This document shows positions 34,841 to 44,843 of a stretch of DNA of 64,000 nt, piece after piece (position 1 is the first letter of the stretch; the number at the start of each line of letters is the position of its first letter). The notes under the pieces were generated by a model that was not told the DNA's origin, made no database searches, and was given only the letters and a program-made list of their open reading frames with translations. A program made the position numbers and the translations under genes. The DNA is from Flavobacteriales bacterium (GTDB lineage: Bacteria; Bacteroidota; Bacteroidia; Flavobacteriales_D; Parvicellaceae): positions 27,187-91,186 of the forward strand of contig JAOASC010000043.1 of NCBI GenBank assembly GCA_025210295.1, in the 5' to 3' direction.

Positions 34841-36130
34841 GTGAAAGAAGTTAATTATACAAAAGTCTCTAAGTGGGTTGAGATCCTGATATTTCTTTCA
34901 GTATTTATTAACTCCTATGTATTCTTTAAGTATCCTTTTGAAGGTTATTTCTATTATTTGATTTTTTTAGCTTTGATTCCCTTATTTGTTCTAAAATATG
35001 GCTACCCTCAATATTTGGTAAAACTATTTTTTTGGTTCTTGGCTGTTGGTGGAACTTTTGTGCTCTCTGGTTATTACCAAATGTTTGACTTTATCAAGGT
35101 TTTTGGAGGAATGTTCATGTCGTTCACTTTTTACCATTATGTCTTAAAGTATTATAAGTTTAATTTATTACAAGTTTTTAGTGTCTATTTAAAGTGGTCT
35201 TATATTGTAGCTTTGATAGGAGTAGTTCAAGCTGCGTCTTATCTTGTTGGCTTTGAGTATGGGTACAACTTTAGGTGGTTGTTAAACAAATGGGGAGTAG
35301 CGGAAGGTGGTTTGATGGGAATTAGAATTAATAGTGTTTTTTCAGAGCCATCAGGTTTGGCAGCGGCATTGGCTCCTGCCGTTTTTGTGGCCGTCTACAA
35401 CTTAATGCATAAAAAGAATTTTGTTTTAAGTAAACGAGCTTCTATAACCATTTTAATCATCTATATCATTTCGGGATCATCCACAGCATATATTGGAATA
35501 TTATTGATTTTTATATTAATTTCAATGAGTATTAAATTTAGATATTTATTAATGGGGATAATTGGAGGAAGTATCATATTATTTTCTTTTTACAATGTTT
35601 CAAATGACTTTAAATCAAGAGTTGATAGTTCAATAGGATTGTGGATATATCAAGACTATACTATAGATAATACCAATACTTCGAGTTTTGTTTTGTATAA
35701 TAATATTCATGTAGCGATTGAAAGTTTTAAAGAGTATCCTTTGTTTGGAACTGGTTTAGGCTCTTATAGTGTTGCTTATCAAAAGCATTCATTGACGAAG
35801 AATGTAGAGGTCATTGCGTACAATTTTGAATTTAATACATCAGATGGGAATTCGCTGTTGGTAAGAATGCTTGTAGAGCTAGGAGGGGGTGGAGTGTTTT
35901 TCTTTTTTCTACTCTTAGTAAGAGGTTTTATTTATCTAAGGATAGAAGAAGAGTTTTTAACGTATAAAATAATCAGTCAGGCAATTTTAGTTCTGATTTT
36001 TCTAAATTTGATGCGACAAGGGAATTATTTTTTGAATGGGTTTCCATTATTTGTCTTGATATACTACTATAACTGGAAGCAGTATCGAGAAGCACTTAGA
36101 GAAAAGGAAAATAGTATTGAACATGAATAA
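34841..36130 (+). CDS. O-antigen polymerase/ligase-like membrane protein
   Basis: This 429-residue polytopic protein has about ten hydrophobic segments and a large extracytoplasmic loop near residues 255-340, the layout of Wzy polymerases and WaaL ligases. The segment INSVFSEPSGLAAALAPAVFVAV and the late FGTGLGSYSVAYQKH element resemble the Wzy_C family. The start is GTG at 34841, preceded by AAGGAA. The last 8 bases overlap the next glycosyltransferase gene. Whether it polymerises or ligates cannot be decided from sequence. Confidence 0.82.
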   Translation: MKEVNYTKVSKWVEILIFLSVFINSYVFFKYPFEGYFYYLIFLALIPLFVLKYGYPQYLVKLFFWFLAVGGTFVLSGYYQMFDFIKVFGGMFMSFTFYHYVLKYYKFNLLQVFSVYLKWSYIVALIGVVQAASYLVGFEYGYNFRWLLNKWGVAEGGLMGIRINSVFSEPSGLAAALAPAVFVAVYNLMHKKNFVLSKRASITILIIYIISGSSTAYIGILLIFILISMSIKFRYLLMGIIGGSIILFSFYNVSNDFKSRVDSSIGLWIYQDYTIDNTNTSSFVLYNNIHVAIESFKEYPLFGTGLGSYSVAYQKHSLTKNVEVIAYNFEFNTSDGNSLLVRMLVELGGGGVFFFFLLLVRGFIYLRIEEEFLTYKIISQAILVLIFLNLMRQGNYFLNGFPLFVLIYYYNWKQYREALREKENSIEHE

Positions 36131-37178
36131 AAAAGTTTTGTTTTTGTATACAGAGTTGGCTGGGTATACCATTAATTGCATGAAAAAAGCCATGGAAAAA
36201 CATGAAGGGGTATCCATTTCTGTTATTCGTTGGCCCATAGCAAATGAGGCCCCTTTTCAGTTCGATTTTGGAAAAATAAAACAATATTTGCGAAGTGATT
36301 TTACAAATGAGTCTATGCTACATTTGATTAAAGAAGAGCAAATAGATTTGGTCGTTTGTTCTGGTTGGATAGATAAAGATTATGTAAAAGTTTGTAGAGC
36401 AATAAAAAACAAAATACCTACGGTACTATTAATAGATAATCAATGGAATGGGAGTCTTAAGCAACAAATAGCAAAGCTATTAAGTTCTTTTTTGATACAG
36501 AGAAATTTTACTCATGCTTGGGTTCCAGGTGAAAAACAAAAGAAGTTTACGATCAATTTAGGGTTTCCGTCTGAAGCAATACAAAAGTATTTATATGTGG
36601 CAGATACCACTTTGTTTAAAAAGTATTATGATGAATTTAAATTACTAAAAGAAAAAAAATTCCCCAAGCGCTTTTTGTATGTTGGTAGATATGTAAAACA
36701 CAAAGGTATTTATGACTTGTGGAATGCTTTTGAACAACTCCATCAAGAAACAGAAAATGATTGGGAGCTTTGGTGCGTAGGAACAGGTGAGGAGTTTGAG
36801 AATAGAAAAATACATCCCAAAATTAAACATTTTGGTTTTTTGCAGCCCTCTGAGTTTTCTGAAGTGATTATGAATAGCGGAGTTTATGTATTACCAAGTC
36901 ATTTTGAGCCTTGGGGAGTTTCTGTTCAGGAATTTGGAGCAGCTGGATATCCAATGCTTTTAAGCAGTGCTGTAGGTTCTAAAGAATCATTTTTAGTGGA
37001 AAATAAAAACGGGTATTCTTTTTGTTCTAAAGATAAGAACAGTCTTTTGAGTGCTATGAAGAAAATGATAGAGTTATCAGAAAGTGAATTAATTAAGATG
37101 CAAATAGAGAGCATTCAATTATCTTTGTCGGTGACAACTGATGAATGGATAAAATCGTTAATGTCTTTTAAACTATGA
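36123..37178 (+). CDS. Glycosyltransferase family 4 / GT1-like
   Basis: An in-frame TTG at 36117 is less likely than ATG 36123, which overlaps the previous gene's stop (ATGAATAA). The 351-residue protein has a GT-B fold. The C-lobe shows FLYVGRYVKHKGIYDLWNAF and LPSHFEPWGVSVQEFGAAG, the latter holding the catalytic E-x7-E type motif. The N-lobe is short (VSVIRWPIANEAPFQFDF). The gene overlaps its downstream neighbour by four bases (ATGA), so the operon is translationally coupled. Confidence 0.9.
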   Translation: MNKKVLFLYTELAGYTINCMKKAMEKHEGVSISVIRWPIANEAPFQFDFGKIKQYLRSDFTNESMLHLIKEEQIDLVVCSGWIDKDYVKVCRAIKNKIPTVLLIDNQWNGSLKQQIAKLLSSFLIQRNFTHAWVPGEKQKKFTINLGFPSEAIQKYLYVADTTLFKKYYDEFKLLKEKKFPKRFLYVGRYVKHKGIYDLWNAFEQLHQETENDWELWCVGTGEEFENRKIHPKIKHFGFLQPSEFSEVIMNSGVYVLPSHFEPWGVSVQEFGAAGYPMLLSSAVGSKESFLVENKNGYSFCSKDKNSLLSAMKKMIELSESELIKMQIESIQLSLSVTTDEWIKSLMSFKL

Positions 37179-38119
37179 TAAAAATATTAATAACAGGAGG
37201 AGCTGGGAATGTTGGTGGAGCCCTAGCACGTAAATTAGTTACAAACCCTAATTATTTTGTTGTTGTAGCTGATAACTTATCTACTGGGTGTAAATCTAAA
37301 TTACCAACTTCAGAATTAGAGAATTGGTCATTTGTTTACTGTGATGTTAACAATTATAGAGATATTTCCGAATTAATGTTAGCCTATAAGTTTGATTATG
37401 TTTTTCATTATGCAGCTGTGGTAGGAGTACAACGTACACAGGAGAATCCAATTCAAGTATTAAATGATATAGAAGGGATTAAGAATGTTCTAAATCTATC
37501 TAAAAACACCTCAGTTAAAAGAGTGTTTTTCTCTTCTTCATCTGAAGTTTATGGAGAGCCAGTTGAGCTTCCTCAAAATGAGAATACAACCCCTTTGAAT
37601 TCACGTGTCCCTTATGCTGTAGTGAAAAATGTAGGAGAAGCATTTTTTAGATCTTTTAAACAATCTTTTGATTTAGATTATACCATATTTAGGTTTTTTA
37701 ATACCTATGGACCTAATCAAAGTGTTGATTTTGTTGTTGCTAAATTTTTAGCATTAGCCTTAAAAAATGAACCTATAACAATTTATGGAGATGGTGCCCA
37801 AACACGTACTTTTTGTTATGTAGATGACAATATTGATACTTGTTTGAAAATTTTTGAAGAGGGACACCATTTAAATGATACCATTAATGTTGGAGGTGCT
37901 GACGAAATTTCTATTTTAGACTTGGCTAAACTGGTCATAAAGGTAGCTGGTTCTCAGTCAGAAATTATTCATTTACCCCCGCTCAAAGATGGAGACATGA
38001 CTCGAAGAATGCCGGATAATTCAAAAATGAAAACAATTTTAAATAGAGAGCTCATCTCAATTGAAGAAGGAATTCGTTTGTTGATAGAAAATAAAGACTT
38101 TTTGAATCAAATTAAATAG
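37175..38119 (+). CDS. NAD-dependent nucleotide-sugar epimerase/dehydratase
   Basis: The 314-residue extended short-chain dehydrogenase has the Rossmann motif ITGGAGNVGGALARKL near residues 5-20, the SSSSEVYGEP segment near 125-134 and the catalytic YAVVKN (YxxxK) near 151. It acts on an NDP-sugar, for example as a 4-epimerase or 4,6-dehydratase; the exact reaction is unresolved. It starts within the last four bases of the upstream glycosyltransferase gene and supplies sugars to that cluster. Confidence 0.9.
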   Translation: MIKILITGGAGNVGGALARKLVTNPNYFVVVADNLSTGCKSKLPTSELENWSFVYCDVNNYRDISELMLAYKFDYVFHYAAVVGVQRTQENPIQVLNDIEGIKNVLNLSKNTSVKRVFFSSSSEVYGEPVELPQNENTTPLNSRVPYAVVKNVGEAFFRSFKQSFDLDYTIFRFFNTYGPNQSVDFVVAKFLALALKNEPITIYGDGAQTRTFCYVDDNIDTCLKIFEEGHHLNDTINVGGADEISILDLAKLVIKVAGSQSEIIHLPPLKDGDMTRRMPDNSKMKTILNRELISIEEGIRLLIENKDFLNQIK

Positions 38120-38138
38120 TCATAAATAAATATAAGAT

Positions 38139-40022
38139 ATGTGCGGAATAAATGGGGTATATAATTTAAGAGGAGTAGAGAATCCAAATGCTGTAATTCA
38201 GAAGATGAATGAGCGTACAACCCATAGAGGTCCTGATTTTACTGGGGATTATTCCGATGAAGCAATTATACTTGGTCATAATCGGTTGTCTATAATTGAT
38301 TTAAGCAACAATGCGAACCAACCTCTTTTTAGTAATGATCAAAATTTGGTGCTTGTTTTTAATGGAGAGATTTATAATTACTTAAAGTTGAAAGAAATAC
38401 TGAAAGATGATTATGAGTTTAAAACAAGTTCAGATAGTGAAGTTTTAATTGCTGCATATCAAAAATGGGGTAAAGGCTGTGTACATAAATTAGAGGGGAT
38501 GTTTGCTTTTGCAATTTGGGATAAATCTCAGAAAACGCTTTTTGTTGTACGTGACCGTCTAGGAATTAAGCCTCTGTACTATTTTGATAATAACCAAAAT
38601 TTTGCTTTTTCATCTGAATTGAGAGGTCTTTTAGATTTACCATTTATTGATCGAAAAGTTAATGAGGAGAGTCTAGTTGATTATTTAAGATACGGAACGG
38701 TGCATGCTCCTAATACAATCGTAGAAGGGGTTAAAATGCTTGAAGCAGGTTACTATATTTGGCTTTCAGAAGATGAATATCAGGTAGAGAAGTATTGGGA
38801 TGTGAATACTTTTATCAACAGGAAAGCTGAAAACCAAAGTTATGAGGAAGTAAAGAAAGAGGTGAAAGAACGCTTGTCTAAAGCTGTAAAAAATAGGATG
38901 CAATCTGATGTACCTTATGGTGCTTTTTTAAGTGGAGGAATTGACTCTAGTGCTGTGGTAGCATTAATGAGTGAAGCTAGTGATAAACCAGTAAAAACAT
39001 TTTCAATTTCATTTGCTGAGGAAGAGTATAGTGAAGCTAAATATGCGAGACAAATCGCTGATAAATTCAAAACAGAACATACGGAGATCAAATTATCTCC
39101 AATGGATTTTCTAAAAGATTTGCCAGTAGCAATGGATGCTATGGATCATCCAAGTGCAGATGGTTTAAATTCTTATATCGTTTCCAAAGTAACCAAAGAG
39201 AAAGGAGTTACAATGGCTTTGTCTGGATTGGGAGGAGATGAACTTTTTGCAGGGTATGACATTTTTCATCGAGCAGTCAATTTGTTAGATAAAAAATGGT
39301 CCTATTCATTTCCTTTGGTTTTAAGGAAGTTGGCTGGAAGTACACTAAAGTTATTTAAGCCATCTATAGCTTCTGATAAAATAACAGAAATTATTACTCA
39401 AAAATATTTAGAATTACCTTTTTACTATCCTATTAATCGCCAGATCTTAACGGATGATATTGTAAAAAAAGTAATGAATAAAGTAGTGTTGCCTGAAAAT
39501 CGAGTTTTTGAAATTGGGGTAACGAATTTGGATGTAGAAACTGCTGGCTTCAAAGCTCCTTTTTTGAGTAAAGTTGCTTATTTAGAAATGAATACCTATA
39601 TGCAAAATGTTTTGTTAAGGGATGTCGATCAAATGAGTATGGCAAGTGCTCTTGAAGTTCGGGTACCATTTTTAGATCATCAATTGGTTGAATATATACA
39701 TGGAGTTCCTGATGAGTATAAATTTCCTTACTCCCCTAAAAAGCTTTTAGTAGATAGTTTAGGAGATTTGTTGCCTCCGGAGATTGTAAATCGGGAAAAA
39801 ATGGGGTTTGTCTTTCCTTGGCAAAATTGGCTAAAAAAAGAATTAAAAGCTTTTTGTGAGGAGCAACTAGAATGGTTAAAAACTCAACCTAGTTTTAATG
39901 AAATAGCAATTGATGAAGTGTGGAGCTTGTTTTTAGCAGGGAATTATAAAATAACTTGGAGTAGAGTTTGGCACTTGGTTGTTTTGGCGTATTGGTTGAA
40001 AAAGAATGAAATAGCAGCATAA
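38139..40022 (+). CDS. asnB: Glutamine-hydrolysing asparagine synthase-like amidotransferase
   Basis: The 627-residue protein starts MCGINGVYNL, the Ntn-type glutaminase with Cys at position 2 after Met removal; RGPD is near residue 33 and NGEIYNY near 77. The synthetase half has the PP-loop SGGIDSSAVVAL near 266 and LSGLGGDELFAGY near 359. In glycan clusters such proteins often amidate uronic acids or other sugar carboxylates, so the symbol names the family and the true acceptor may not be aspartate. It is 19 bases after the epimerase gene and ends the operon. Confidence 0.9.
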   Translation: MCGINGVYNLRGVENPNAVIQKMNERTTHRGPDFTGDYSDEAIILGHNRLSIIDLSNNANQPLFSNDQNLVLVFNGEIYNYLKLKEILKDDYEFKTSSDSEVLIAAYQKWGKGCVHKLEGMFAFAIWDKSQKTLFVVRDRLGIKPLYYFDNNQNFAFSSELRGLLDLPFIDRKVNEESLVDYLRYGTVHAPNTIVEGVKMLEAGYYIWLSEDEYQVEKYWDVNTFINRKAENQSYEEVKKEVKERLSKAVKNRMQSDVPYGAFLSGGIDSSAVVALMSEASDKPVKTFSISFAEEEYSEAKYARQIADKFKTEHTEIKLSPMDFLKDLPVAMDAMDHPSADGLNSYIVSKVTKEKGVTMALSGLGGDELFAGYDIFHRAVNLLDKKWSYSFPLVLRKLAGSTLKLFKPSIASDKITEIITQKYLELPFYYPINRQILTDDIVKKVMNKVVLPENRVFEIGVTNLDVETAGFKAPFLSKVAYLEMNTYMQNVLLRDVDQMSMASALEVRVPFLDHQLVEYIHGVPDEYKFPYSPKKLLVDSLGDLLPPEIVNREKMGFVFPWQNWLKKELKAFCEEQLEWLKTQPSFNEIAIDEVWSLFLAGNYKITWSRVWHLVVLAYWLKKNEIAA

Positions 40023-40190
40023 GCTATTGTCTTTTTCGTAGTTTTTGTCCTTGTTTTTTAGGTATTCAGCCTATTTTTATATAATTCAGAAAATAGTTGT
40101 GTATAAAAGCAACCTATTTGTTAAATTTACGTTATCGTTTTGTTAGGCTTTCGAATCGAATTTCGTTAGCGCTTATTGATATGTAATGTT

Positions 40191-43100
40191 ATGAGGGTTT
40201 TTATATTAGTATTATTTGTTGCTTGTTTTGGAGTATATTCGTATGGACAAGTCACTATAGCTCAAGGTAATATCACTTCGTGTAACGAAGTGATCTATGA
40301 TTCTGGAGATGTTGGTGGTCCTGGCTATTCAAATAATGAGTTATATACGATTACTATTTGTCCAGATGATCCAACTAAAACAATTAATTTAGAGTTTCAA
40401 ATCTTTAATTTGGATCCTACAAATACTGCTCCAGGTGGTCAGCCAAATAATGCCGATTTTATGTCTGTTTATGATGGTGATAATACAGGGGCAACATCGT
40501 TAGGAACCTATGTAGGAAATCAATTAAATGGAGTCTTGGTGGGGACATCTTCTTCAAATACCACTGGGTGTATTACTTTAACTTTTCAATCAAATGATGT
40601 AGGGACGGGTAACTTTACCATTTTGGCTACTTGTACAACTCCTTGTGCTCCACCATTTGCTGCTGCAACATCAGACCCTGATACAGTTGCTAGAATATGT
40701 AAAGGAGATGTCGTTGCTTTTGATGGTTCTAATTCATTTGCTCAACCTGGTTTTAATTTAGAAATGTATTATTGGGACTACGATAATGGAGCAGATCCTG
40801 ATAGTGTTAGTGGCGTTACAACAACACATGTTTTTAATGACGAAGGGGCTTATCGAGTATCTTTAAGAGTAAGGGATGATAATCCTGATACAAGATGTTT
40901 TAATACCAATGCTGTAGAAATGGTGGTGTTAGTTGCACCAGACCCTGAGTTTGATCCTATGACAGTTGGAGGTCCTATTTGTTTAGGAGAGTCAGCCGTT
41001 GTAGAAGCTTTTCCTGATCAATATGCACAAGATTGGACAGGAGCGCCGTATGCCAATTTAGGAGGAGCACAATTTATTCCTGATCAAGTAGGTTCTTGTT
41101 TTACATCAACGTTAAATTTTGGAGTATTTAATCCTGGACAACAAATCACATCGATTAATGATTTGTTGGGGATTTCAATGAACTTTGAGCATTCTTATAT
41201 GGGAGATTTACAAGTTAGTATTATCTGCCCAACCGGACAGAGTGTAATTATGCACAATCAGGGTGGGAGTGGAACCTTTTTAGGGGTTCCAATAGATCCA
41301 GGTCCAGGTCCAGGAACAGGTTGGGATTATACATGGAGTCCTACTGCTACTAACGGAACTTGGGTCGATAATTCTGCAGGAAATACTACTTTGCCATCAG
41401 GAACATATGAAAGTTTAAACTCTTTAGGAGGTTTAGTTGGGTGTGATTTAAATGGAGTATGGCAAATAGAAATTTGTGATTTATTAGGGTCAGATGATGG
41501 ATATGTTTTTAGTTGGGGAATTGATTTTGCTCCTCACCTTTTTCCAGGGGTTAGTTATTTTAAACCAGAGATTGGATTACTCGCAGACTCATCATATTGG
41601 GCGCCAGACCCAACTGCAGCAATGTCAGCAGATGGGAATACAATTACTGTAACACCAACTTCAGCAGGAAGTCATGCTTATACTTATACTGTTGTAAATA
41701 ATCACGGTTGTACAAATGATACTACAGTTAATGTGACGGTAACTCCTAACCCGATAACAGATGCAGGGGTAGATGCAACAGTTTGTGCAAATGTTCCCTT
41801 TCAATTAGGGGCAAGCGTTTCTCCCAATCCAGGTGCTGTAGTGTATAATTGGTCTCCAGCAACAGGATTGTCTAATCCTAATGTTGCCAATCCTACTACT
41901 ACCATTACCAATGATATTACTTACACCGTTCAAGCATACAGAGCTGGACATCCACTTTGTTATACTGAGGATCAAGTCACATTAACAATTACAAACCCGC
42001 CACCAGCAGGAGCAGATAATTCTGTCGATTATTGTCAAACTGACCCAGCAGTAAACTTAAATTCGTTACTGGATGGAACAGCTACAGCAGGTGGAGCATG
42101 GTTTGATAGTAATGGAAATACACCAGCATTAGCATTTAATCCAGCAATGCAGTCTACAGATACTCTGATCTATGTAACAGGTGACCCAAATATTGGTTGT
42201 ACAGATACAGCTCAAATAGCTATTCAAGTAGCTTTGCCTTTCGTTTTAAGCTTATCCAATGATACTACAATTTGTGAAAACGGAACCGCTATTATTGGTG
42301 TTAACCCTACTGGTGGTTTTGGTGCTCCTTATGTTGAAACTTGGAATCAAAATTTAGTAGGAAATGGACCGCATAATATAAATCCAACAGCAAATGAGTG
42401 TTATGATGTTTTTGTGACTGATGCTAATGGTTGTATATCTTCTACTGAAACTGTTTGTGTAAACCTTAACCCTCCATTGCAATTAACCAATACAGGAAAT
42501 ACCACAATTTGCTTAAATACAAGTACTTTGCTAGATGCTGTGATCTCAGCAGGGGGAGATGGTGGCCCTTATAATTATGAATGGAGTGATGGTACCAATA
42601 CTATCGCTGCTATTAGTCAAGTAAATGTTTCACCAACAGAATTAACACAATACTGCCTAACAATGACAGATAACTGTGAATCTACTCCTGTAACTGAGTG
42701 TTTAGAAGTTGATTTATATGAGCAGCCTGAAGCTTCTTTTAGTGCAGATAAAGTTGATGGATGTTTTCCTATTCAAGTCACTTTTACTAATGAAACAGCA
42801 CCTCATTTAGTAAATAATGTGTTGTGGAGTTTTGGTAATGGTTCTTTATCCGATGCGCTTGGAGATGTAACGACTGTTTATGGAGCTCCAATATGTTATG
42901 ATGTTAAATTAACGGTTACATCTCCAGATGGGTGTGTTGACGATACGCTGATGGTCAATTATATTTGTCCTTTTGACTATCCTACAGCAGAGTTTAATAT
43001 GAATCCTAACCCAACAACATTCTTTGATACCAATATCGATTTCGAAAATTTATCTTCAGATGATGCTATACTATATAACTGGGATTTTGGTGTAGATGCT

Positions 43101-43526
43101 AATCCTCCGACAGCTACAGAAAAAGAGTTGTTGGTAAGATATCCGTCTGAAAAGACTGGGATTTACCCTGTTACTTTGGTTGTAGAAAATGCAGATGGAT
43201 GTACAGATACTGTAACACATGAATTAGTGGTTAATAGTGTTTTTACGTTGTATGTTCCTAATGCTTTTTCACCTAATAATGATGGGTTTAATGAAACTTT
43301 TGTTGTACAAGGAGAGTCGGTTTCTACTGAAGGGTTCTTATTGAGAATATTTGATAGAAATGGAGGTGTAGTGTTTGAAACAACAGATATGAATGAAGCT
43401 TGGAATGGAAATTCTGCCAACGGAACACCATTGCCGACAGGAGTGTATGTCTGGAAAGTAGAGGCAAAAGATATTTATTCTGATGAGGTTAAAGAGTCTT
43501 TTGGGCATGTTTCTTTATTGAGATAA
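40191..43526 (+). CDS. Large secreted adhesin-like protein with P-domain, PKD/Ig domains and T9SS type B (CHU_C) sorting domain
   Basis: A TTG at 40176 is in frame, but ATG 40191 starts the signal peptide directly (MRVFILVLFVACFGVYSYGQ), giving 1111 residues. Domains in order: a CUB-like region (CNEVIYDSGDVGGPGYS ... FTILATC), a PKD domain near residue 170, a proprotein convertase P-type domain near 300-440 (MNFEHSYMGDLQVSIICPTG ... WQIEICDLLGSDDGYVFSWGID), several Ig-like domains, two more PKD-like segments, and a gliding motility-associated C-terminal domain (YVPNAFSPNNDGFNETF ... YVWKVEAKD). It should be anchored on the surface through T9SS. No protease domain accompanies the P-domain. Confidence 0.9.
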   Translation: MRVFILVLFVACFGVYSYGQVTIAQGNITSCNEVIYDSGDVGGPGYSNNELYTITICPDDPTKTINLEFQIFNLDPTNTAPGGQPNNADFMSVYDGDNTGATSLGTYVGNQLNGVLVGTSSSNTTGCITLTFQSNDVGTGNFTILATCTTPCAPPFAAATSDPDTVARICKGDVVAFDGSNSFAQPGFNLEMYYWDYDNGADPDSVSGVTTTHVFNDEGAYRVSLRVRDDNPDTRCFNTNAVEMVVLVAPDPEFDPMTVGGPICLGESAVVEAFPDQYAQDWTGAPYANLGGAQFIPDQVGSCFTSTLNFGVFNPGQQITSINDLLGISMNFEHSYMGDLQVSIICPTGQSVIMHNQGGSGTFLGVPIDPGPGPGTGWDYTWSPTATNGTWVDNSAGNTTLPSGTYESLNSLGGLVGCDLNGVWQIEICDLLGSDDGYVFSWGIDFAPHLFPGVSYFKPEIGLLADSSYWAPDPTAAMSADGNTITVTPTSAGSHAYTYTVVNNHGCTNDTTVNVTVTPNPITDAGVDATVCANVPFQLGASVSPNPGAVVYNWSPATGLSNPNVANPTTTITNDITYTVQAYRAGHPLCYTEDQVTLTITNPPPAGADNSVDYCQTDPAVNLNSLLDGTATAGGAWFDSNGNTPALAFNPAMQSTDTLIYVTGDPNIGCTDTAQIAIQVALPFVLSLSNDTTICENGTAIIGVNPTGGFGAPYVETWNQNLVGNGPHNINPTANECYDVFVTDANGCISSTETVCVNLNPPLQLTNTGNTTICLNTSTLLDAVISAGGDGGPYNYEWSDGTNTIAAISQVNVSPTELTQYCLTMTDNCESTPVTECLEVDLYEQPEASFSADKVDGCFPIQVTFTNETAPHLVNNVLWSFGNGSLSDALGDVTTVYGAPICYDVKLTVTSPDGCVDDTLMVNYICPFDYPTAEFNMNPNPTTFFDTNIDFENLSSDDAILYNWDFGVDANPPTATEKELLVRYPSEKTGIYPVTLVVENADGCTDTVTHELVVNSVFTLYVPNAFSPNNDGFNETFVVQGESVSTEGFLLRIFDRNGGVVFETTDMNEAWNGNSANGTPLPTGVYVWKVEAKDIYSDEVKESFGHVSLLR

Positions 43527-43536
43527 AATCTTTTTA

Positions 43537-43544
43537 TACTTTCG
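43537..43544 (+). promoter_or_regulatory. Candidate -7 element (TActTTCG) of aroA
   Basis: One mismatch from TAnnTTTG. Its last base is 5 bases before the GTG start, so a transcript from it would be leaderless. Confidence 0.35.
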
Positions 43545-43548
43545 TTGT

Positions 43549-44781
43549 GTGAAATTAATAAAGAGAACGGGAAGTATAAAAAATACGGTTGCTTTACCTG
43601 CTTCTAAAAGTGAGAGTAATCGAGTCTTGATTATTAATCAACTAGCAGGAGAGGAGTTCAATGGTTTGAAGAATCTTTCTGATGCTGAGGATACCAAAAT
43701 TTTAAAACGTTTATTACAAACAAAACAAGAGAGTCTAGATGTTGGCCATGCAGGTACAGCTATGCGGTTTTTGACAGCTTATCTTGCAATTAATAGTAAA
43801 GATAGAGTTGTAGAATTAACGGGGTCAGAAAGAATGAAACAACGACCAATTAAATTGTTGGTTGAGGCACTAAATAGTCTAGGTGCAGAAATTCATTACC
43901 TTGATCAAGAAGGGTATCCTCCCATACAAATTAGAAAAGGGAAGTTACTTGGAGAGCAAGTTAGTATAGATCCCTCAATTAGTTCACAATACTTGTCTGC
44001 CTTATTAATGATTGCTCCGTACTTAAAAAACGGCTTGAACATAAAACTGGAGGGAAATGTCGTGTCAGCTCCATACATTGAGATGACGATTCAATTAATG
44101 CGTCACTTTGGAGTAAAAGTTGAAGAAAAATCTGGAAGCTATTTTATTCCTAACCAAAGATATATTTCAACCCAGTATGTGGTTGAGTCTGATTGGAGTG
44201 CAGCTGCCTATTGGTATGAAATGGCTAGTTTATCTGATCGTTGCGAAATTCAATTAGATGGTTTAAGAGAAAATAGCTTACAAGGAGATACAGCTCTTAC
44301 CTTTATATATCAACAATTGGGGGTAGAAACTGTATGGAATAAAAGAGGGGTGCTTTTAAAAAAACAAAAAAACGTCCAATACGATTATGATAAGGTTTAT
44401 CAGTTTGATCTAATTAACTCACCAGACCTAGCTCAATCTCTAATATGTACATGTGCAGGTTTAGGAATTAAGGCTTATTTCTCAGGTTTGTCAACACTCA
44501 AAATTAAGGAAACAGATCGGTTATTAGCTTTGCAAAAGGAGTTAAAGAAGATGAATGTATCATTGGAAATAGGAGACGATTATGCGAGCTTATCCTATCG
44601 TGCTATGCTAAAGCGTCCAACTGCTCCAATCGATACTTATAATGATCATAGAATGGCTATGGCTTTTGCTCCATTGGTCTTAAAAGTTAATGAAATGGAG
44701 CTTAATTCTCCAGAAGTAGTTAAGAAGTCCTATCCCTCTTTTTGGGACGATATGCAGCAAGTAGTTGATGTTGTACTTTAA
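43549..44781 (+). CDS. aroA: 3-phosphoshikimate 1-carboxyvinyltransferase (EPSP synthase)
   Basis: This 410-residue enzyme adds enolpyruvate to shikimate-3-phosphate, the sixth step of the shikimate pathway. Motifs: LPASKSESNRVLII near residues 16-29, LDVGHAGTAMRFLTAYLAI near 64-82 (the LxxGNAGTAxR region with His in place of Asn), and IKETDRLLALQKEL near 321-334, followed by YNDHRMAMAFAPL. The start is GTG. It supplies chorismate, which menF in this window uses. Confidence 0.95.
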   Translation: MKLIKRTGSIKNTVALPASKSESNRVLIINQLAGEEFNGLKNLSDAEDTKILKRLLQTKQESLDVGHAGTAMRFLTAYLAINSKDRVVELTGSERMKQRPIKLLVEALNSLGAEIHYLDQEGYPPIQIRKGKLLGEQVSIDPSISSQYLSALLMIAPYLKNGLNIKLEGNVVSAPYIEMTIQLMRHFGVKVEEKSGSYFIPNQRYISTQYVVESDWSAAAYWYEMASLSDRCEIQLDGLRENSLQGDTALTFIYQQLGVETVWNKRGVLLKKQKNVQYDYDKVYQFDLINSPDLAQSLICTCAGLGIKAYFSGLSTLKIKETDRLLALQKELKKMNVSLEIGDDYASLSYRAMLKRPTAPIDTYNDHRMAMAFAPLVLKVNEMELNSPEVVKKSYPSFWDDMQQVVDVVL

Positions 44782-44808
44782 AATATCTATAGAGTGAAAT
44801 CTTTTGTA

Positions 44809-44816
44809 TATCTTTG
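44809..44816 (+). promoter_or_regulatory. -7 promoter element (TAtcTTTG) of the sufT-DUF2480 pair
   Basis: Exact TAnnTTTG match followed by C, 27 bases before ATG 44844. It lies in the short gap after aroA. Confidence 0.55.
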
Positions 44817-44843
44817 CTTTAGAATTAATCTAAATAATGAATT

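Noticed and set aside
40272..40294. Perfect 9-bp hairpin (ATCACTTCG/CGAAGTGAT) near the start of the type-B adhesin gene
   Set aside because: It lies inside codons for the N-terminus of the mature protein and has no U tract; most likely incidental, though a role in mRNA structure is not excluded.
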